Source: JAHBNG01 sp039028975 (lineage in GTDB: Bacteria > Chloroflexota > Anaerolineae > Caldilineales > Caldilineaceae). From it: a stretch of DNA of 64,000 nucleotides. Made by a program: the position numbers and the translations under genes. Of this stretch, positions 59,880-64,000 are shown one piece after another. Every line of letters starts with the position of its first letter. Positions within the stretch are counted from its first letter, which is position 1. Location of the stretch: the NCBI GenBank assembly GCA_039028975.1, contig JBCCHB010000004.1, positions 1-64,000 on the forward strand, written 5' to 3'. The notes beneath the pieces are model-generated. The model was not told where the DNA came from and made no database searches. It was given only the letters and a program-made list of their open reading frames with translations.

Positions 59880-61253
59880 ATGGCAAAACCAGTATTTATC
59901 CCCAAATTTGGCTTTACCTTGGAGGAGAGCGAGATTGTCCAGTGGCTAGTTGAAGAGGGGACAACTGTTCAAGCGGGTGATCCAGTAGCAGAGGTGACAA
60001 CCGACAAGGTCAATATGGAGGTTGAGGCGCCAGCGGATGGGATCCTAGCTGGCATCTGCGCCCAGGTTGGCGACATGGTAGCCGTCACAGCAACCATCGC
60101 TTGGATCGTGGCTCCAGGTGAGGAATTGCCTCCCGAGGCCACAAATCTACCATCGGTTGAGCAATCAGAGGCGTCGTCCGCTGCGCAAGCCCAACCGGTT
60201 GCCCCCCCGCCATTGTCAACTGGCAACAACGGTAGCAAGGCTGTGCAATCCTCACCAGTGGCTTCCCGCATGGCCCAGGCCCATGACGTTGATCTGAACC
60301 AGGTTACGGGCAGCGGTCGTGGTGGACGTATCGAGCGACGGGATGTAGAAGCGCTGTTGGCCGGTCAAGATGGTTTGGGCAAGGTCAGGGCAACCCCGGC
60401 AGCTCGGCGGCTGGCCCGTGAGGCAGCCATCGACTTAGTCTCCTTAACGGGCAGTGGACCCCTTGGGCGCGTTCAGGCAGTGGATGTGGAGCAGGCCCAA
60501 GCTGCGATGGAACAGCCACCAGCTACGAGCCAGCAGCCAGCAACTACCATGTCCGATATCAACACGACCCGGATTCCCTTCACGAACATGCGGCGCACCA
60601 TTGCTCGTCGGCTCCAGCAGAGTATGCAGGAAGCCCCCCACATCTTTTTTGAAGCAAGCGCCTCCGTGGCCGAACTGCAAGCGCTCTGCGATACAGCCAA
60701 TCAGCACCGCATGGACGACGATCCAAAAGTGAACCTCACCGCTGGTATCACCCGAGCCGTAGCTTGGACGCTGAGGAGGCATCCTTTGCTAAACAGCCAT
60801 ATCGGAGACAACGAAAGTATCCTCTTTGAGGATATCCATATCGGCATGGCAGTTGCCCTAGAGAACGGATTGGTCGTTCCCGTGCTCCGTCATGTGGACC
60901 GTAAAGGGCTACGGGAGATCTCCATCGAAATTCGCTCACTGGCAGAAAAGGCGCGGAGTGGGAAACTGAGTCAGGCCGACATGAGCGGCGGCACCTTCAG
61001 CATATCGAACTTGGGTATGTACGGTGTCGATCGCTTTACGGCCATCATCAACCCGCCAGAGGTGGGCATTTTGGCCGTAGGCGCGATTAAAAAATCACTG
61101 GTGTTGGATGAGAATGATGAACCTGTGGTTCAGCCTATGATGACCATCACCTTGTCCGTTGATCATCGGGTCATTGATGGGGCCGTAGCGGCCCAATTTT
61201 TGGCGGATCTCAAGAAGGCGATAGAACACCCGAGTATGATGCTTGTGTTTTAA
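59880..61253 (+). CDS. Dihydrolipoamide acyltransferase (E2) with two E3-binding domains
   Basis: The product is 457 residues; starts 4 nt after the beta gene. Lipoyl domain (1-80) with the lipoylated Lys 43 in TTDKVNMEVEAP, Pro/Ala/Gln-rich linker, then two peripheral-subunit-binding domains in tandem at about 125-160 (SPVASRMAQAHDVDLNQVTG) and 171-206 (ATPAARRLAREAAIDLVSLTG). A linker and the catalytic domain follow, with the HRVIDG motif (His 429). Most E2s have one such binding domain. No E3 gene is in the window, so a shared lipoamide dehydrogenase is needed. Confidence 0.92.
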   Translation: MAKPVFIPKFGFTLEESEIVQWLVEEGTTVQAGDPVAEVTTDKVNMEVEAPADGILAGICAQVGDMVAVTATIAWIVAPGEELPPEATNLPSVEQSEASSAAQAQPVAPPPLSTGNNGSKAVQSSPVASRMAQAHDVDLNQVTGSGRGGRIERRDVEALLAGQDGLGKVRATPAARRLAREAAIDLVSLTGSGPLGRVQAVDVEQAQAAMEQPPATSQQPATTMSDINTTRIPFTNMRRTIARRLQQSMQEAPHIFFEASASVAELQALCDTANQHRMDDDPKVNLTAGITRAVAWTLRRHPLLNSHIGDNESILFEDIHIGMAVALENGLVVPVLRHVDRKGLREISIEIRSLAEKARSGKLSQADMSGGTFSISNLGMYGVDRFTAIINPPEVGILAVGAIKKSLVLDENDEPVVQPMMTITLSVDHRVIDGAVAAQFLADLKKAIEHPSMMLVF

Positions 61254-61377
61254 AGATGAGAAGTCAATAAAAGCCAGCCAAAGATCTCTCGGTAGATTTG
61301 GTACGCGCAAATACGAGGAAGGCCAAATTTCTCCCTCCTTGAGACAATAATATGTAATTTTTGGAATTGCGCTCTAC

Positions 61378-63204
61378 TTAATATCCCAAACCATGACCAA
61401 ATGGGAAGAGCGGATTCTCTGAATCATAAGGAACGTCCGGTTTCTGCTGCTGGACCGCTTCCATGTTGCGGGCCATTTCGAAGGGTAGACGCCCAGATGG
61501 GCTGAATCGTCCAAAAATCACGTCCAACACCGCACTATCATCGGCACCAAATTCACCCAGTAACGCGGAACACAATCCGGCAACCTCAGGGATGACTGCT
61601 GGCCGATCCAGATGCATAATGACAATGGTCGGTTTGTGGGCTATACAGGCCAGTATCCGCTCTTTTTCCTCACCTTTGAAGTCGAGATCGCCAGCATGGA
61701 ACATGCGTTCGAGGAAGTTACCCGTATCTCGCGCCTGGAACGGTGTGTCAAGCCGCAGAATAACCACGTCCGCCTCGTCCAGATTATCGGTGACGTCACC
61801 ATACCCTACGGCAGTTTCAGGGTTGATACGCTCCAAATAGATCTTGGGGCGGCCAAGCAAAGGCAGAAATGGCTCTGTATCTCCGTCTCCGTTTTTGAGT
61901 AGCACAACCGACTTGCGTTGCGCCTCCGCGCCTGCTGCCGTAAAACGAGCATTCCCCACCATTGCCTCGGCCGCGTCCAGGTCAACATAGGGATTATCAA
62001 AAAGTCCCAGCCGGAACTTATCGCGCAGAATACGTCGTACTGATACATCCAACCGCAACTCGCTGAGCTGCCCACTTTCCACCAGTTCGATGAGCACGTC
62101 CGTGCAGGTCTCACCACCCAGCATATCGCATCCCGCTTCGATAATGCGCTGCACCCGCTCGGAAATGCTCAGATGCTCGACACCCCATGCCGTAGCCAGC
62201 AGCGTCGTCCCCATAACATGCTTATCGCTGACCAGCCCATAGTCGGTGCAGACCACGCCGTCAAAACCATAGTGGCCACGTAGCAGACCGGTGATAATGG
62301 ACTTATTATAGCCAAAGCCCACTTCCTCATACTCTAGCCCCATGGGCACGCCATAGTAGGGCATGATCTGAGCCGTATTGGCTTCAAATGCGGCTTCGAA
62401 AGGGCCAAGGTGATAATCAAAGTTTTGGCCTGGATAAATCTGCTCTTTGCCGTAAGGGAAGTGGGGATCATCACCATCTTTCTGGGGGCCACCGCCGGGG
62501 AAGTGCTTGGTCATACAGAGCACACTTTGGGGGCCGACCTCCTCACCTTGGAATCCACGGATGTAGGTTTTGATTAGCTTTCCGGCCAGCTCTGCATCTT
62601 CGCCAAAGGTGCCGTTAATCCGGCCCCAGCGTGGCTCGGTAGCGAGGTCGGCCATCGGGTGAATGGCTACTCGAATGCCGAGTGCTATGTACTCTTGACG
62701 GGCCATCTCCGCGAATTTGCCAACCAAGTCCACATCGTTGGTCGCAGCAAGTCCGATAGGTTCCGGCCATTTAGAGAATCCACCACCGCGGGCACTTACT
62801 GCTGGATTAGTTGAAAACGCATGACGCGGATCCGTGGCAAAGGTGATAGGGATCCCCAAGCGACTCTCCTCGGCCAGTTTTTGCATCTGGTTCTGCCACT
62901 CGGCAGCCATCCGCGTATCGGCGATGTTAGGAAAATTGAAGTGGTTCATCTGCTGATTGACCACCATCTTGCCTGGCTCGGATTGACTGAGTTCGCCTTC
63001 CAATAGCGAGGCCCCACCATCAAAGACATGGGCGGCAAAGGTCTGGAACATGAGCCCAGCTTTTTCAGCCACAGTCATCTGGGCAAGTAGGTCATTCACC
63101 CGCACTTCGACGGGTAGGCGGGAATCTTCGTAGGGATCTAATTGCCCATTGCTGTTGAGATCGCGATATTCGAAGTTATCTTCAGTGTACTTTAGGGTCA
63201 GCAT
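61378..63204 (-). CDS. Glycoside hydrolase family 3 beta-glycosidase
   Basis: The product is 608 residues. An EF-hand-like opening (DLNSNGQLDPYEDSRLP) precedes MTVAEKAGLMFQTFA. GH3 N-domain with the nucleophile Asp 321 in GFDGVVCTDYGLVSDK, and ARQEYIALGIRVAIHPMADLATEPRWGRINGTFGEDAEL in the (alpha/beta)8 barrel. The second domain includes SVVLLKNGDGD. No signal peptide and no C-terminal fibronectin domain, so an intracellular oligosaccharide glycosidase is likely. It could release the sugar that module 2 then handles. Confidence 0.92.
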   Translation of the reverse strand: MLTLKYTEDNFEYRDLNSNGQLDPYEDSRLPVEVRVNDLLAQMTVAEKAGLMFQTFAAHVFDGGASLLEGELSQSEPGKMVVNQQMNHFNFPNIADTRMAAEWQNQMQKLAEESRLGIPITFATDPRHAFSTNPAVSARGGGFSKWPEPIGLAATNDVDLVGKFAEMARQEYIALGIRVAIHPMADLATEPRWGRINGTFGEDAELAGKLIKTYIRGFQGEEVGPQSVLCMTKHFPGGGPQKDGDDPHFPYGKEQIYPGQNFDYHLGPFEAAFEANTAQIMPYYGVPMGLEYEEVGFGYNKSIITGLLRGHYGFDGVVCTDYGLVSDKHVMGTTLLATAWGVEHLSISERVQRIIEAGCDMLGGETCTDVLIELVESGQLSELRLDVSVRRILRDKFRLGLFDNPYVDLDAAEAMVGNARFTAAGAEAQRKSVVLLKNGDGDTEPFLPLLGRPKIYLERINPETAVGYGDVTDNLDEADVVILRLDTPFQARDTGNFLERMFHAGDLDFKGEEKERILACIAHKPTIVIMHLDRPAVIPEVAGLCSALLGEFGADDSAVLDVIFGRFSPSGRLPFEMARNMEAVQQQKPDVPYDSENPLFPFGHGLGY

Positions 63205-63261
63205 AGGGTGTCTCTTTCAAGTAGATGGTTAAATGTTACTTGGTTAGCTATAATGCCCAAT

Positions 63262-63292
63262 TATACCGCGGTCGCTTTCAAAACCAGAGTTT
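63262..63292 (-). repeat. Partial 85-bp repeat (copy E, inverse orientation)
   Basis: On the minus strand this 31-bp stretch matches the right end of copy B at 28 of 31 positions (ends GCGACCGCGGTATA). The other half is missing. Confidence 0.65.
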
Positions 63293-63303
63293 TATATTTT
63301 CCG

Positions 63304-63444
63304 GGGAGCATCTCACTTTGGGGGCGAACTTGAATTCTCTCTGAGAGGGTGCATTTCACAGCGGCATTTCGAGTCCCGTTTTTGCCCTTCAAAAGCAAAA
63401 TTCTCTCGAGTAGGAAAATCTTGCCCCGAAACTAAGATGCTCCC
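63304..63444. repeat. Imperfect inverted repeat between GH3 and hydrolase genes
   Basis: GGGAGCATCTCACTTTGGGGG (63304-63324) and CCCCGAAACTAAGATGCTCCC (63424-63444) pair at 18 of 21 positions. The 141-bp span has no coding frame. It is MITE-like. Confidence 0.5.
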
Positions 63445-63570
63445 ATTTTCCGTAGAGACTTTGGGAAAATTCCTGTTTCGGAACAAGGAATGGGTAGACG
63501 AGCTATTATCTCGCCACCGTCACACCACATAGACTCCACAACCATACTTCTTTGTCCTACAATGCTTTGT

Positions 63571-64000
63571 CTATTTTAAATATCGATCAAAGTAAGCCAC
63601 TGCGCTAGAGAGCGCGCTAGCCAAATTGACTGAAATATTGTGATCATCTCCCTGATACTCGATATATTCAACGTCCCCGCCAACCGCCAGTATCTGCTCG
63701 TTAAGGCGTTGGGAAAAGGCAACAGGGACGGTTGCATCACCTGTGGCATGTTGCAGTAGAACCGGACCTGACAGATCGGCTACGTACGTGTTGGGCGAGA
63801 TTGATCCCCAGAATTCAGGATTCTCCTCTAGGGTCCCATAAGCGTCCAGAAGCTCTTGACGCCATCTCCCTCGTTGCGAACGTTCTGGTGATGGGTTCTC
63901 CCGCGCGCGTCGCGCCCAGCGCTCAAAGAGCTGATCCATGCTGCCTACGGTGCCTGCCCAGATGACCCCGACCTTTATATCATCTGCAATGACCATAGAG
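63571..64000 (-). CDS. Alpha/beta hydrolase (S9/dienelactone-type), C-terminal part only
   Basis: The gene continues beyond the right edge; 141 residues from an internal Met are visible. The end of an alpha/beta hydrolase is evident: SGPVLLQHATGDATVPVAFSQRL carries the catalytic Asp, and YQGDDHNISVNLASALSSAVAYF carries the catalytic His. The nucleophile region lies outside the window. It resembles prolyl-oligopeptidase-like or acetyl-esterase enzymes. Transcribed in the same direction as the GH3 gene, separated by repeats. Confidence 0.75.
   Translation of the reverse strand, partial: SMVIADDIKVGVIWAGTVGSMDQLFERWARRARENPSPERSQRGRWRQELLDAYGTLEENPEFWGSISPNTYVADLSGPVLLQHATGDATVPVAFSQRLNEQILAVGGDVEYIEYQGDDHNISVNLASALSSAVAYFDRYLK

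Noticed and set aside
1..64000. CRISPR array, prophage, tRNA or rRNA
   Set aside because: No regularly spaced 25-40-bp repeats, no phage structural cluster beyond one beta-helix protein, and no RNA gene recognised by eye.

Overview
The window looks like a chromosomal segment of a filamentous or heterotrophic Chloroflexota bacterium (Anaerolineae/Caldilineae-like). This is inferred from the mix of gene families: tandem SARP-STAND-TPR regulators, DUF1670 proteins, many RbsABC-type sugar transporters, AAA/PD-(D/E)XK proteins, P450s and abundant intergenic repeats. No rRNA or tRNA gene was recognised. GC content is moderate, and many starts have AGGAG-like ribosome sites or are TTG/GTG.

Layout. 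0-1.4 kb: a receiver domain that lost its output domain and a small secreted protein with four VSNEL repeats. 1.7-12 kb: three tandem ~1130-1150-residue SARP-STAND-TPR regulators. 12-15.1 kb, minus strand: truncated haemoglobin, then a P450/membrane protein/exported protein operon behind an inverted-repeat operator. 15.5-17.2 kb: a two-gene DUF1670 cassette with 17-bp terminal inverted repeats. It sits inside an 85-bp palindromic repeat whose empty form is present elsewhere in the window, so it reads as a discrete mobile insertion. 17.2-21 kb: lipoprotein, Tat-exported Gly/Tyr peptide, beta-helix protein.

21.6-32.3 kb: sugar module 1, with binding protein, ATPase, exported agmatine deiminase, permease, relic of an enolase-superfamily dehydratase, an AAA/nuclease protein with a premature stop, FGGY kinase, AraM-like dehydrogenase and second permease. 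32.3-39.2 kb: amine oxidase; a TetR/SDR pair sharing a 16-bp operator; an AAA-ATPase/PD-(D/E)XK protein; a P450 and a YghU-type glutathione transferase. 39.2-40 kb: a UGSC-family gene broken by repeat elements, and an orphan intrinsic terminator.

40-61.3 kb: sugar module 2. A lipoprotein made of two fused copies of the sugar-binding domain is followed by an ATPase, two permeases and a GerMN protein. Next is a sulfur/selenium-trafficking group (class V desulfurase-like enzyme, DUF3343, YedE split into two genes). Then come an FGGY kinase, 2-hydroxyacid dehydrogenase, SorC regulator, RuBisCO-like protein, molybdopterin oxidoreductase, cupin and a 2-oxoacid dehydrogenase E1a/E1b/E2 set. A reasonable reading is import and phosphorylation of an unusual sugar or sugar acid, oxidation, RuBisCO-like chemistry and oxidative decarboxylation to an acyl-CoA; the substrate is not determined. 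The window ends with a GH3 glycosidase and the C-terminal part of an alpha/beta hydrolase, both on the minus strand.

The strongest candidates for undescribed biology are the DUF1670 cassette, the duplicated binding protein with its upstream terminator, and the RuBisCO-like/oxoacid dehydrogenase catabolic cluster.
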